Below, one piece after another: positions 19,060 through 28,248 of a DNA stretch of 64,000 nt. A program made the position numbers and the translations under genes. Position 1 is the stretch's first letter. Each line of letters begins with the position of its first letter. Origin of the DNA: Sporocytophaga myxococcoides (GTDB taxonomy: Bacteria > Bacteroidota > Bacteroidia > Cytophagales > Cytophagaceae); NCBI RefSeq assembly GCF_000775915.1, contig NZ_BBLT01000010.1, positions 177,320-241,319 on the forward strand, written 5' to 3'. The notes under the pieces were generated by a model. That model made no database searches. It saw nothing but the letters and a program-made list of their open reading frames with translations, and was not told the origin of the DNA.

Positions 19060-22000
19060 CTATAACTTTATCAACTTGGATGTGAATATACCATCTTTAG
19101 AAATGATTTTAATGATATAAGTTCCGGCCTTTAGCTCTGGTAATGTAATATGATGGTGAATGAAACCATTCAGATTCAGGTTTTCCTGATAAATGTTCTG
19201 ACCTAAACTATTTATCAAAACAATCTCTGTTGCTCCTATTGGATTGAAGTCAATTGTTATATTATTATTGTCAAAGGGATTGGGATAAATTTTATAATCA
19301 AGAGACTTTATTGGATCGTTACCCAAAACACGGTCTCCGTTTGCATAATAATTAAAGTATTTGCCAGAGATGGAGCTATAGAAACCATTTTTTGGGGTTA
19401 TTTTATCTACATCCATATTCACATAGGCGAAGATAGTATCCTGACCAGAGGGGGCCCATGTTGTAAATCCTATTCTGGCGTCAGATTTACTATAACTGGG
19501 AAAACACAGCATGCCATTGTTTCCACCTAATATAAAGCTACCTTCAGATGTTTCAAGGTTAGTAGAAATCATATCGACATAGCCGACAGATTCATCTATT
19601 ATCTCATATACCACAATATGGGGTGAGTTTTTGGAAAAGGAAGGATTACCAATACTTATGTCCTGAGGAAGGTCAGCATAAAGTTTAGTTACAGTTCCAT
19701 CAGAAAAATCATTTTCAGCATTGTCCCATACTTTGATAAAGTTCACATCCCAGAAAACTATACTATCCTTATCTCCTTTAATAACATTATAACAATCGTA
19801 CATAATGCTTTCTCCAGGATGATCCCATTCAAGCGCATCAGCATATTTAGGGCCTTTGGATCTTATAGAATCTTGAGTAAAGGTAGGATTGTATAGAATA
19901 AAACGTATCCAGGGAGATTCAGCAGTAGTTTTCCTTACATAGATAGAAGAATCTTCATCATCAGTTACTGCTGCTATTTTGGTCCCGTCTTTTGAGACAG
20001 ATACATTATTCCACTTTCTGGAATTATCAAAGATACTTTCATCATTACTTCCTGTGTATATTTGTTTAATTGCTCCCTCCGGGGTTACAAAATACATAAC
20101 TCTTCCATTATCGGAAATACTTGGTTTTCTCCCCACTTTAGTAGAAGTAATAAGAGTTCTCACAGATGTAGAAGTTTTAATTGTTTCAAGTCTGTAATTA
20201 TCTTTTATTGTTTTAGTTACTAGCAGATATTCATCACCAGGGTTTTCAGGAAGGGTATCCTCGACTTTGGTTCCTTGTCCTTCAAGAATTCCTACCTGAT
20301 CAAAAGCTGATTTGGCTTGAGCAACTTCATTGGAGTTTTCTCCATAGAGCTCAGCTGCAGCACTGACCACCGATATTCTGAGGTCAATAAAACGGGAAGA
20401 CGCAAATAGGTATTTGGTCATAGCCAGATAATAGACTTTTTCAGCTTTTTCTTTTGTGACCTGAGTAGCATACAAGTAAAATGCCCTGTTCGGTATACCA
20501 CTATTTATATGTACTCCTCCGTTATCGCTTGAGGTAATTACAAATTCATCCATATGTTGTGGCTGCCAGCAGTAATCAGATTTGGAAGAACCGCCATTAT
20601 GAGGATTAGACAAATCCCTTAAAGCACCTGAGGGAAATAAAGTTAAATTCTTTGTAATGGATTCACCGATTTTCCAGTCATCGCGATCAACCAAGGCTCC
20701 AAAGATATCAGCCAATGATTCATTGATAGCGCCAGATTGTCCCGAATATCTTAGATTGCAACTATTTTGAATGACACCATGTGTCATTTCATGTGCTGCC
20801 ACGTCTAAAGCTCCAGCCAAAGGTTTGAAATAAGAACCTCCATTTCCATAAGCCATTAGTTTTCCATTCCAGTATGCATTTTCCATAGATTTGCCCCCGT
20901 CAGTTACATTTATAACTGAAATAATATTTCCACCCTGGCCATTCAATGAATTTCTATTATGAGTGTTTTTGAAATAATCATAGCATATCTTAGCATTACT
21001 GTGGGCTGATACTGCTGTTGGAGTCCAGGCAGATGCAGAAGAGGATGTTATTTGCGCAATGTTGGTAAGGTCTGTATTTCCCGCAGTCATTGTCCAAATT
21101 GCACCTATTGGCTGTTCTGGTAAAACTGATTTAGCACTGAACATTGGATTGGAAGTATCAATCAGGTAGTAGGTTCCATCTTTTTGATAGCTGGTTAAAG
21201 TCTGGTTAATTCCGTTTAAGTCAGGCGCTGTACCTGTCGCATGTATGGCAGTGCAGGTATGATTTTCTTTAAAGATTATTTTTCCGGTAACAGCGCTTAC
21301 ATAAAAGTGATAATGATCGATAAGATTGGGTCTTATACTAATTTCCCATGCTATCTCATAAACCTTAATCAATTCAGATCTAGGTAAAATTACAAGTTTT
21401 GCTTCCGGACCTTTATATTCAAGAATCTGCTTTTCCTCCAAGGTTAATGTTCTTACCACAACTGTTTTTTTGAGATCATTGAGTGCCGTTTCAACTACCT
21501 GATCTGCACTTACAGACGGATTTGCATTCAGATTAGCAGGCACATTTTCGATGTGTCCATGAAATGTATGGGTACCATCTTCATTGAGGTGAATTACTCC
21601 ATCACAACCTAAAACAGGAATTCCCGCAATTTTTTGCACAAAACGAATATGTCTTAAATCTCCTTCCTGGTTATTTAAAATTTCAAATTCATTGGTATTA
21701 TTGTGAAATTTTAAGACCGGGGTAACTTCAATCAGAAAATTTGCAGCTTCTTTTTTACAAAGCTCAGGGGAGACCAATGAAATTTTTCTAGTATTTTTTA
21801 TCTCAGATGGTTTTCGCTTTATAAAGTATGGCGTCTTTTTCCCTTGATCTAAAGAAATCAAAAATGAGGTATTACCCTGAATTGAAGGTATGCTATTGAG
21901 GAAATAAGGGAGAGCGTTCCTGTTTAGTCTGCCATCAATAGTCGTTTCCGAAGCATTCCTGAAGTATGTACTTGTTTTAGGATTTCTCTTTTTAGAAGAA

Positions 22001-22083
22001 AATAAGTCCGGCCGTGAATTTTGTGATATAGCTCCTTTTATGGTCAGAATGGTGATAAATAAAAAACAGGAAATTTTTTTCAT
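19060..22083 (-). CDS. Secreted M4 (thermolysin-family) metalloprotease with T9SS sorting domain
   Basis: 1007 residues. A signal peptide (residues 1-20) is followed by an FTP/PepSY-type propeptide (to about 290) and an M4 catalytic domain with zinc ligands His431 and His435 in HEMTH and Glu455 in NESLAD, spaced as in thermolysin. The catalytic histidine lies in GGVHINSGIPN. Residues about 625-920 contain repeated SxDGTKIA or SFSKNSPH-like strands that resemble TolB/WD40-type propeller blades. The end (about 930-1007) is a type A sorting domain beginning YKIYPNPF and ending in Lys-Leu. It is exported by the type IX system and probably degrades extracellular protein. Confidence 0.93.
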   Translation of the reverse strand: MKKISCFLFITILTIKGAISQNSRPDLFSSKKRNPKTSTYFRNASETTIDGRLNRNALPYFLNSIPSIQGNTSFLISLDQGKKTPYFIKRKPSEIKNTRKISLVSPELCKKEAANFLIEVTPVLKFHNNTNEFEILNNQEGDLRHIRFVQKIAGIPVLGCDGVIHLNEDGTHTFHGHIENVPANLNANPSVSADQVVETALNDLKKTVVVRTLTLEEKQILEYKGPEAKLVILPRSELIKVYEIAWEISIRPNLIDHYHFYVSAVTGKIIFKENHTCTAIHATGTAPDLNGINQTLTSYQKDGTYYLIDTSNPMFSAKSVLPEQPIGAIWTMTAGNTDLTNIAQITSSSASAWTPTAVSAHSNAKICYDYFKNTHNRNSLNGQGGNIISVINVTDGGKSMENAYWNGKLMAYGNGGSYFKPLAGALDVAAHEMTHGVIQNSCNLRYSGQSGAINESLADIFGALVDRDDWKIGESITKNLTLFPSGALRDLSNPHNGGSSKSDYCWQPQHMDEFVITSSDNGGVHINSGIPNRAFYLYATQVTKEKAEKVYYLAMTKYLFASSRFIDLRISVVSAAAELYGENSNEVAQAKSAFDQVGILEGQGTKVEDTLPENPGDEYLLVTKTIKDNYRLETIKTSTSVRTLITSTKVGRKPSISDNGRVMYFVTPEGAIKQIYTGSNDESIFDNSRKWNNVSVSKDGTKIAAVTDDEDSSIYVRKTTAESPWIRFILYNPTFTQDSIRSKGPKYADALEWDHPGESIMYDCYNVIKGDKDSIVFWDVNFIKVWDNAENDFSDGTVTKLYADLPQDISIGNPSFSKNSPHIVVYEIIDESVGYVDMISTNLETSEGSFILGGNNGMLCFPSYSKSDARIGFTTWAPSGQDTIFAYVNMDVDKITPKNGFYSSISGKYFNYYANGDRVLGNDPIKSLDYKIYPNPFDNNNITIDFNPIGATEIVLINSLGQNIYQENLNLNGFIHHHITLPELKAGTYIIKIISKDGIFTSKLIKL

Positions 22084-22372
22084 CTTTAATTTTGGTAGAG
22101 GTATTTGGATAATGAAATCGACGTATTTTTATTAAAGGGGTTTCATTTTGATTATACTTTCCGCAACTTTGAGCAAAATTTTTTTTAAAGGTCGAAAGTT
22201 ACATTAATTTTGAACCCTGATTTTTAATCAAAGGTGAAAAAGCTTGATCTCCCTGGAAAAGGTTTAAGTTTTTTTACAATTAATCATATTGGGAACTAAT
22301 ATTATATTTTTACGATTAACCGCTTCTGTAGGGTTAGTAAAAAAATAATCTAAAATTGATTTTATAAGTCTG

Positions 22373-23911
22373 ATGGTTACTATTGGAGAAAAAAAGCTCG
22401 ATTTGTCTGAAATTGAAAGAATATTGACGGGTAAAGAGCTTATTGAAATTCATGAATCTATAATAGAAAGAATAAGAAAAAACCATGATTTTTTAAGTTA
22501 TTTTTCAAAAGATAAGCTGATTTATGGGATCAATACTGGTTTTGGGCCAATGGCTCAGTATAGAATTGACGAAAAAGATCAGATAGATCTTCAATACAAT
22601 CTTATAAGAAGCCATTCTTCCGGCGTTGGTGCTGTATTGCCTGATATGTATCTGAAAGCTGTTATGGTTGCCAGGTTAAATTCACTTTGCCAGGCATGTT
22701 CAGGTATTCCTATTGAGGTGGTTGCTCTGTTAAAAGATTTGATTAATAACGAGATATATCCTGTAATATTTGAGCATGGTGGTGTTGGAGCAAGCGGAGA
22801 TCTTGTTCAACTGGCTCATTTGGCCCTTGGCCTGATAGGAGAGGGAGAGGTTTCCTCGAAAAACCAGCTGAGGCCTGCAGCCGAAGTTTATAAAGAATAT
22901 AAAATTTCCCCTTTGAAAGTCACCGGAAGAGAAGGCCTTGCCATCATGAATGGTACTTCATGTATGACAGGAATAGGCCTGGTAAACCTTATTCATGCTC
23001 AAAAGCTGATCGAATGGAGTACTTATGCATCCTGTATGCTGAATGAGCTTGTCAATTCCTATGATGATCATTTTTCCAATGAATTAAATCAGGTAAAAAG
23101 GCATAAAGGCCAACGGGAAATAGCAGAGCTAATGAGAAATATTCTTCTCGACAGCAAGCTGACAAGAAACAGGCAGGAAGAACTTTATAAGAAGAAAGTG
23201 GAAGAATATGTGCTCGAAGATAAGGTACAGGAGTACTATTCTCTAAGATGCGTTCCTCAGATTCTTGGACCGATAAAAGATACCATCACTTATGCAGAGG
23301 AAGTTCTGATCAATGAATTGAATTCTGCAAATGATAACCCTGTAATTGATTCAATCGCTGAAAATGTATATCATGGAGGTAATTTTCACGGTGATTACAT
23401 TTCTCTGGAAATGGATAAATTAAAAATTGCCATCACAAAACTATCCATGCTTGCTGAAAGACAATTGAATTACCTGATGAATAATAAGCTGAATGGTAAA
23501 ATTCCTCCTTTCGCAAATCTTGGAAAACTTGGCTTGAACTTTGGGATGCAAGGTGTTCAGTTCACCGCGACTTCCACGACTGCAGAGAATCAGGTTTTAA
23601 GTAATCCAATGTATGTTCATAGTATTCCTAATAATAATGATAATCAGGATATTGTAAGTATGGGCACCAACTCGGCCTTACTTACTAAAAAAGTCATAGA
23701 AAATACTTTTGAAGTGATATCTATTGAGTTGATGTCTATTCTTCAGGGAATAGATTATCTGGAAATTGAGGACAAACTTTCAGCGAAAACGAATAGGGTA
23801 TATCAGGCATTAAGAGAGATTTTCCCACGGTTTGAAAATGACCTCCCTAAATATGGGGACATCAAAAAAGTCAAACAATATTTGATTGATAATAAGCCGG
23901 ATAATATTTAA
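22373..23911 (+). CDS. Aromatic amino acid ammonia-lyase (HAL/PAL/TAL family), pigment starter supply
   Basis: 512 residues, the normal length. The MIO cofactor triad is Ala140-Ser141-Gly142 in GVGASGDLVQLAH. Catalytic Tyr51 lies in YGINTGFG, and the Asn-rich NELNSANDNP segment is present. The selectivity pair is Ser80-His81 (LIRSHSSG), unlike His-Leu of Rhodobacter TAL. As the first gene of a flexirubin/aryl-polyene array it most likely deaminates tyrosine to 4-coumarate, the aryl starter; this function is inferred from context. Histidine ammonia-lyase is the main alternative, but no hut genes are nearby. The next gene follows after 137 bp with a possible promoter between. Confidence 0.85.
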   Translation: MVTIGEKKLDLSEIERILTGKELIEIHESIIERIRKNHDFLSYFSKDKLIYGINTGFGPMAQYRIDEKDQIDLQYNLIRSHSSGVGAVLPDMYLKAVMVARLNSLCQACSGIPIEVVALLKDLINNEIYPVIFEHGGVGASGDLVQLAHLALGLIGEGEVSSKNQLRPAAEVYKEYKISPLKVTGREGLAIMNGTSCMTGIGLVNLIHAQKLIEWSTYASCMLNELVNSYDDHFSNELNQVKRHKGQREIAELMRNILLDSKLTRNRQEELYKKKVEEYVLEDKVQEYYSLRCVPQILGPIKDTITYAEEVLINELNSANDNPVIDSIAENVYHGGNFHGDYISLEMDKLKIAITKLSMLAERQLNYLMNNKLNGKIPPFANLGKLGLNFGMQGVQFTATSTTAENQVLSNPMYVHSIPNNNDNQDIVSMGTNSALLTKKVIENTFEVISIELMSILQGIDYLEIEDKLSAKTNRVYQALREIFPRFENDLPKYGDIKKVKQYLIDNKPDNI

Positions 23912-23959
23912 AAAATAAGCAACCCCTTGAAATAAAGGGTGGGTAGAAATTTATTTTAT

Positions 23960-23967
23960 TATATTTG
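23960..23967 (+). promoter_or_regulatory. Possible Bacteroidota -7 promoter element
   Basis: TATATTTG fits the TAnnTTTG consensus and lies 81 bp before the fabG start. No clear TTTG or TTG -33 element is found at the usual distance, so this is tentative. Confidence 0.3.
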
Positions 23968-24048
23968 TAGACAATATCTACACTTATCCTAAATCATTAA
24001 CCTGATTTGCAGGAAATTGTTTGAAAGAAATAATAAATTTTTTAGATA

Positions 24049-24777
24049 ATGAAATACGCTTTAGTAACAGGAGGTTCAAGAGGAATTGGAAGGGCAGTGT
24101 GTCTGAATCTTGCAGAGATGGGCTACAAAATTCTCATCAATTTTCAATCAAACATTCAGGAAGCTGAAAAGACTCTTGAATTGATAAGAGAAAAGGGAGG
24201 TGATGGAGAATTGATGCAATTTAATGTTTCCCAAAAAGAAGAAGTAGAAGGTGTTCTTGGGAGCTGGATCGAAAAAAATCCTGATAAAGTAATAGAGGTT
24301 CTGGTCAACAATGCCGGAATCAGAAAAGATAATCTTCTGATGTGGATGAGTGAAGAAGAATGGCACGGAGTACTGGATATAAGTCTTAATGGATTCTTTT
24401 ATATTACCAGACTGGTAGTAAAGGGAATGTTGGTTAACAAATATGGAAGAATAGTTAATGTCGTTTCGCTTTCAGGAATAAAGGGAATGCCGGGACAAAC
24501 AAACTATTCTGCAAGTAAAGCCGCAATAATCGGGGCAACAAAAGCCCTGGCTCAGGAAGTGGGAAGAAGAGGGGTAACTGTCAATGCAGTAGCTCCGGGC
24601 TTTATAGTTACCGATATGACAAAAGATATTAATGAAAAAGAATTTAAATCATTAATTCCTTTGGCAAGATTTGGAACTGCTGAGGAGGTTTCAAATGTTG
24701 TATCATTTTTAGCCTCAGATAAAGCATCTTATATTACCGGAGAGGTAATATCTGTTAACGGAGGATTGTATACCTAG
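24049..24777 (+). CDS. fabG: 3-oxoacyl-ACP reductase (FabG-type SDR)
   Basis: 242 residues, a classical short-chain dehydrogenase. The NADPH-binding TGGSRGIG is at residues 7-14 and NNAG at 87-90. The catalytic tetrad Asn114, Ser140, Tyr153 and Lys157 (YSASK) is complete. It is the only ketoreductase in the pigment array, so it should reduce each 3-keto intermediate during polyene extension. It is followed at 26 bp by a ketosynthase gene. Confidence 0.92.
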   Translation: MKYALVTGGSRGIGRAVCLNLAEMGYKILINFQSNIQEAEKTLELIREKGGDGELMQFNVSQKEEVEGVLGSWIEKNPDKVIEVLVNNAGIRKDNLLMWMSEEEWHGVLDISLNGFFYITRLVVKGMLVNKYGRIVNVVSLSGIKGMPGQTNYSASKAAIIGATKALAQEVGRRGVTVNAVAPGFIVTDMTKDINEKEFKSLIPLARFGTAEEVSNVVSFLASDKASYITGEVISVNGGLYT

Positions 24778-24803
24778 TATTTAATAAGAATCACCTAGTA
24801 TAA

Positions 24804-26024
24804 ATGAACAGGGTAGTAATTACTGGAATCGGTATTTATTCTTGCTTGGGAACAAGTTTGGATCAAGTGCGCGATTCTCTTTTCCAGGGCAAGTCAGGAA
24901 TAGTATTTGACGAAGAGCGAAAAATAATGGGCTTTCGTTCGCCACTTACAGGAATGGTTGAAAAACCGGTTCTCAAAGGAATACTTGACAGAAGGCAAAG
25001 AATTGGTCTTGCTGAGCAAGGCGAATATGCATACCTGTCTACTTTGGAAGCAATAAAAAATGCTAAACTTGATGAGGAGATTATTGACAGAAACGAGTTT
25101 GGTGTTTTGTTTGGAAATGACAGTTCTGCAAGAGCTGTAATTGAAGCAACAGACATAATAAGAGAGAAAAAAGATACTACTCTTGTAGGTTCAGGGTCCG
25201 TCTTTCAATCAATGAATTCAACAGTGACCATGAATCTGGCTACGATATTTAAACTGAAAGGAGTTAATTTCACAGTTAGTGGTGCTTGTGCCAGTGGCTC
25301 TCATGCCATCGGAATAGGCTACTTTCTGATCAAACATGGTTTGCAGAAAGGTGTAATTTGTGGAGGTGCCCAGGAAATAAACCCATTTTCAATGGGTAAT
25401 TTTGATGCTTTAAGTACGTTCTCAGTAAGAGTAGATGAGCCAACAAGGGCATCAAGACCTTTTGATAAAAACAGAGATGGTTTGGTGCCAAGTGGTGGCG
25501 CGGCTACTGTGATTATTGAAAGTTATGAGTCAGCAGTAGAAAGAGGAGCGCCAATTCTTGCTGAAATTATCGGATACGGATTTTCTTCTAACGGAGGTCA
25601 TATTTCGCAACCAAATGTTGAAGGTCCCGTAAGGGCTTTGGAAATGTCTCTCAGAGATGCTGGTATTCCGGCAAGTCTAATTGATTATGTAAATGCTCAT
25701 GCAACGTCTACTCCTGTTGGAGATATGTATGAAGCAAGAGCCCTGGATTCAGTGTTTGGTGGCTCAAAGCCGCTGGTGAGCTCAACTAAGTCTATGACAG
25801 GTCATGAATGCTGGATGGCGGGAGCAAGCGAAATTGTATATTCATTATTGATGATGCAAAATGATTTTGTTGCACCAAACATCAATCTTGAAACACCCGA
25901 TGAGGATTCCGCAAAATTAAACATAGCTACAAAAACGGTTGAAAAGAATATCGACACCTTATTGTCAAATTCATTCGGCTTTGGAGGAACCAACTCCTCA
26001 CTAATATTGAAAAAGGTAAAATAA
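24804..26024 (+). CDS. Beta-ketoacyl-ACP synthase (FabF/KAS II type)
   Basis: 406 residues, full-length condensing enzyme. The catalytic triad is complete: Cys162 in SGACASGSH, His299 in NAHATST and His334 in MTGHE. The glycine-rich FGFGGTNSS end is present. Its gene lies between fabG and an ACP gene, so it condenses malonyl-ACP with the growing acyl chain during polyene or fatty-acyl synthesis. It is one of three condensing enzymes of the FabF type in the array that keep the triad. Which step each performs cannot be told from sequence. Confidence 0.9.
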   Translation: MNRVVITGIGIYSCLGTSLDQVRDSLFQGKSGIVFDEERKIMGFRSPLTGMVEKPVLKGILDRRQRIGLAEQGEYAYLSTLEAIKNAKLDEEIIDRNEFGVLFGNDSSARAVIEATDIIREKKDTTLVGSGSVFQSMNSTVTMNLATIFKLKGVNFTVSGACASGSHAIGIGYFLIKHGLQKGVICGGAQEINPFSMGNFDALSTFSVRVDEPTRASRPFDKNRDGLVPSGGAATVIIESYESAVERGAPILAEIIGYGFSSNGGHISQPNVEGPVRALEMSLRDAGIPASLIDYVNAHATSTPVGDMYEARALDSVFGGSKPLVSSTKSMTGHECWMAGASEIVYSLLMMQNDFVAPNINLETPDEDSAKLNIATKTVEKNIDTLLSNSFGFGGTNSSLILKKVK

Positions 26025-26044
26025 AAAACATACTTAAAGGTAAA

Positions 26045-26305
26045 ATGAAAAATCAGGAAATTATCGAAAAAATTAATGGCTTTTTGGTGGAAGAGTTTGA
26101 GGTAGATGCAGATAAAATAACTCCCGAAGCTAACCTGAAAGAAACCCTTGGTCTTGATAGCCTTGACTATGTAGACCTTGTAGTTGTTATTGAAAGTAAT
26201 TTCGGATTTAAAGTTAAAGGTGAAGATTTTGTAGGAATAGTTAACTTCCAGGATTTTTATAACTACATTTTAAGTAAAGTAGGCGAGAAACAGGAAGTTA
26301 AGTAA
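26045..26305 (+). CDS. Acyl carrier protein
   Basis: 86 residues, acidic, with the phosphopantetheine attachment Ser39 in GLDSLDYVD. It carries the growing acyl chain as a thioester. It is encoded 20 bp after the ketosynthase and 2 bp before an acyltransferase. A second ACP lies at 35557, so the two carriers may serve different branches, for example polyene and resorcinol. No phosphopantetheinyl transferase is seen in the window. Confidence 0.92.
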   Translation: MKNQEIIEKINGFLVEEFEVDADKITPEANLKETLGLDSLDYVDLVVVIESNFGFKVKGEDFVGIVNFQDFYNYILSKVGEKQEVK

Positions 26306-26307
26306 TA

Positions 26308-27183
26308 ATGGCCTGGAAAGGAAAAACCCAGGGTTCCTTATTAGGGCACAAAATATTTGTTTTCCTGATCAGGCACCTTGGTCTTAAAATCGCATATCTG
26401 GTACTTCGGTTTGTTGCACTTTATTATTTGCTTTTTTCATTAAAGTCAACGAAATCATCATTTCATTTTTTCAGGGAAATTCTTAAATATAAGTACTTCA
26501 CAGCCTGGCTCAAAGTATATCAAAATTATTATATATTTGGTCAAACTCTGATAGATAAAGTGGCTATCATGGGTGGAATCAGAAATAAGTTTACGATCAA
26601 TCATGATGGCCAGCTTCATTTAAGAGAAATTGCAGCTCAGGGTAAAGGTGGGATCTTCATAAGCGCCCACATTGGAAATTATGAGGTAGCTGGTCATCTT
26701 TTAAATCAGATCAAAGCAAAAATTAACATAGTCATGTTCGATGCAGAACATGAAAAAATTAAAAGTTATTTTTCAGAAATTTATGGAGAAAGGCCTGTTA
26801 ATATTATCCCTGTAAAGGACGACCTCTCTCATATCTTTGAAATAAATAAAGCTTTAAAAAATCAGGAAATAATCTGTATTCATGGAGATAGGTATGTGGA
26901 AGGTGGAAAAGTAATATCAACGGATTTTCTGGGAAAAGAGGCGCTCTTTCCTCTCGGCCCTTTTCAGCTTGCAAAAGCTTTAAAAGTTCCTTACAGTTAT
27001 GTATTTGCAGTGAAAGAAACTGATGAACATTATCACTTCTTTGCTACACCTCCTAAGGTAAGTAATGGAAATGTAGAAGAAATGGTGAAAGAGTATGTGA
27101 AAGAAGTTGAAAGAATGGTAAAGAATTATCCGGAACAATGGTTTAATTTCTATAATTTCTGGTCAAAAAACACACATTCATGA
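26308..27183 (+). CDS. LpxL/HtrB-like lipid acyltransferase
   Basis: 291 residues with an N-terminal membrane anchor (about 25-45) and the HxxxxE catalytic motif of lipid A late acyltransferases (His121 to Glu126, HIGNYE). A later IHGDRYVEGG segment and FPLGPFQLA support the family. Such enzymes move an acyl chain from ACP to a membrane acceptor. In this setting it may move a polyene or fatty acyl group onto a lipid or onto the resorcinol. The stop overlaps the next start in ATGA, so it is translationally coupled to darA. Confidence 0.82.
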   Translation: MAWKGKTQGSLLGHKIFVFLIRHLGLKIAYLVLRFVALYYLLFSLKSTKSSFHFFREILKYKYFTAWLKVYQNYYIFGQTLIDKVAIMGGIRNKFTINHDGQLHLREIAAQGKGGIFISAHIGNYEVAGHLLNQIKAKINIVMFDAEHEKIKSYFSEIYGERPVNIIPVKDDLSHIFEINKALKNQEIICIHGDRYVEGGKVISTDFLGKEALFPLGPFQLAKALKVPYSYVFAVKETDEHYHFFATPPKVSNGNVEEMVKEYVKEVERMVKNYPEQWFNFYNFWSKNTHS

Positions 27184-28088
27184 AAAAAGTACTTGTTCTC
27201 TGGTATTCACAAACCGGTCAGTTAACAGCAGTTGTGAAGTCTGTTTGTTCGGGCATGAATAAGAAAGACGTAGAATTTACTTTTGAGCAGCTCCAACCAG
27301 AAAATGATTATAATTTTCCCTGGTCTGCAGATGAATTTTTAGATGTGTTTCCTGAAACCGTTCATCAGGAGGGGATAAAGATGAAGTCTTTGCAAGTGCA
27401 GAATTCAGATTTCGACCTTATAATTTTCGGATACCAACCATGGTATTTGTCTCCAAGTTTGCCGGCCTGTTCATTTCTCCAAAGCGAGGAAGCAAAAAGG
27501 ATTTTGAATGGGAAACCGGTTATAACCGTCATAGCTTGTCGAAACATGTGGATCTCTGGCCAGGAGAAGGCTAAAGCTTATATCAAAGCAGCGGGTGGAA
27601 ATCTTGTAGGGAACATTGCTTTGTTTGATAAATCACACAATCTTGTTAGTCTTGTAACAATCATTGGCTGGCTTATGAAAGGAAAGAAATCAAGCTATTG
27701 GGGATTTTTACCAGCTTCAGGAGTTTCAGAGGCAGATATAAGGGGAGCTTCAGCATATGGGGAAATAATCTATAAATATTTATCGGGAAATCAATTAGAA
27801 AACCTTCAGGATTCTCTTGTAAAAGCAGGGGCTGTAGAAATCAAACAGCCATTGATGACAATGGAAATGACAGGATCTAAAATCTTTAAAATCTGGGCTA
27901 AAGCAATCAGTAAATTAGGACGTTCCGGAAATCCAAAAAGAAAAGCAGCTTTATCATTTTTCTTATATTATTTAATATTTGTAATCATTATAGGTACTCC
28001 GATTATGTTTGTGATTGCAAATATTAAAAGACTATTACTTTGGGGGCCAATGAAAAAGAAGGTGGCTTATTTTTCTGGGGTAAAGTAG
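27180..28088 (+). CDS. darA: Dialkylresorcinol biosynthesis protein DarA (flavodoxin-like)
   Basis: 302 residues. The N-terminal flavodoxin-like fold has the FMN phosphate loop YSQTGQL (about residues 9-15). A C-terminal hydrophobic stretch (about 260-282) suggests membrane association. The layout matches what is annotated as DarA in flexirubin clusters, next to the ketosynthase DarB. DarA is thought to be the oxidising, aromatising partner that turns the cyclohexanedione made by DarB into a resorcinol. The assignment rests on the fold and on the darB neighbour. Its start overlaps the acyltransferase stop by 4 bp. Confidence 0.78.
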   Translation: MKKVLVLWYSQTGQLTAVVKSVCSGMNKKDVEFTFEQLQPENDYNFPWSADEFLDVFPETVHQEGIKMKSLQVQNSDFDLIIFGYQPWYLSPSLPACSFLQSEEAKRILNGKPVITVIACRNMWISGQEKAKAYIKAAGGNLVGNIALFDKSHNLVSLVTIIGWLMKGKKSSYWGFLPASGVSEADIRGASAYGEIIYKYLSGNQLENLQDSLVKAGAVEIKQPLMTMEMTGSKIFKIWAKAISKLGRSGNPKRKAALSFFLYYLIFVIIIGTPIMFVIANIKRLLLWGPMKKKVAYFSGVK

Positions 28089-28194
28089 AAGTGGCTTGCA
28101 ATTCAGATAGATAGAAATTTAATATATTAAGTATTATTTTTAGCGATTCTTAATAGGAAATCACTTAATTTTACTCTTTGTTTGACTTAAAGTT

Positions 28195-28227
28195 TTTAGT
28201 TGCTATTGCTACTAGGCGGCGACTAAA
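28195..28227. repeat. Inverted repeat in the 5' region of darB
   Basis: Nine-base arms (28195-28203 and 28219-28227, one G-U pair) around a 15-base loop, ending 21 bp before the darB start. It could be an mRNA hairpin or an operator. There is a short TTTT after it, too little to call a terminator. Confidence 0.35.
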
Positions 28228-28248
28228 TTTTCATAAGAGAAGTTATTA

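Noticed and set aside
22084..22372. A riboswitch or leader RNA before the ammonia-lyase gene
   Set aside because: The 289-bp divergent region shows no conserved fold that I can recognise; only AT-rich promoter-like DNA.
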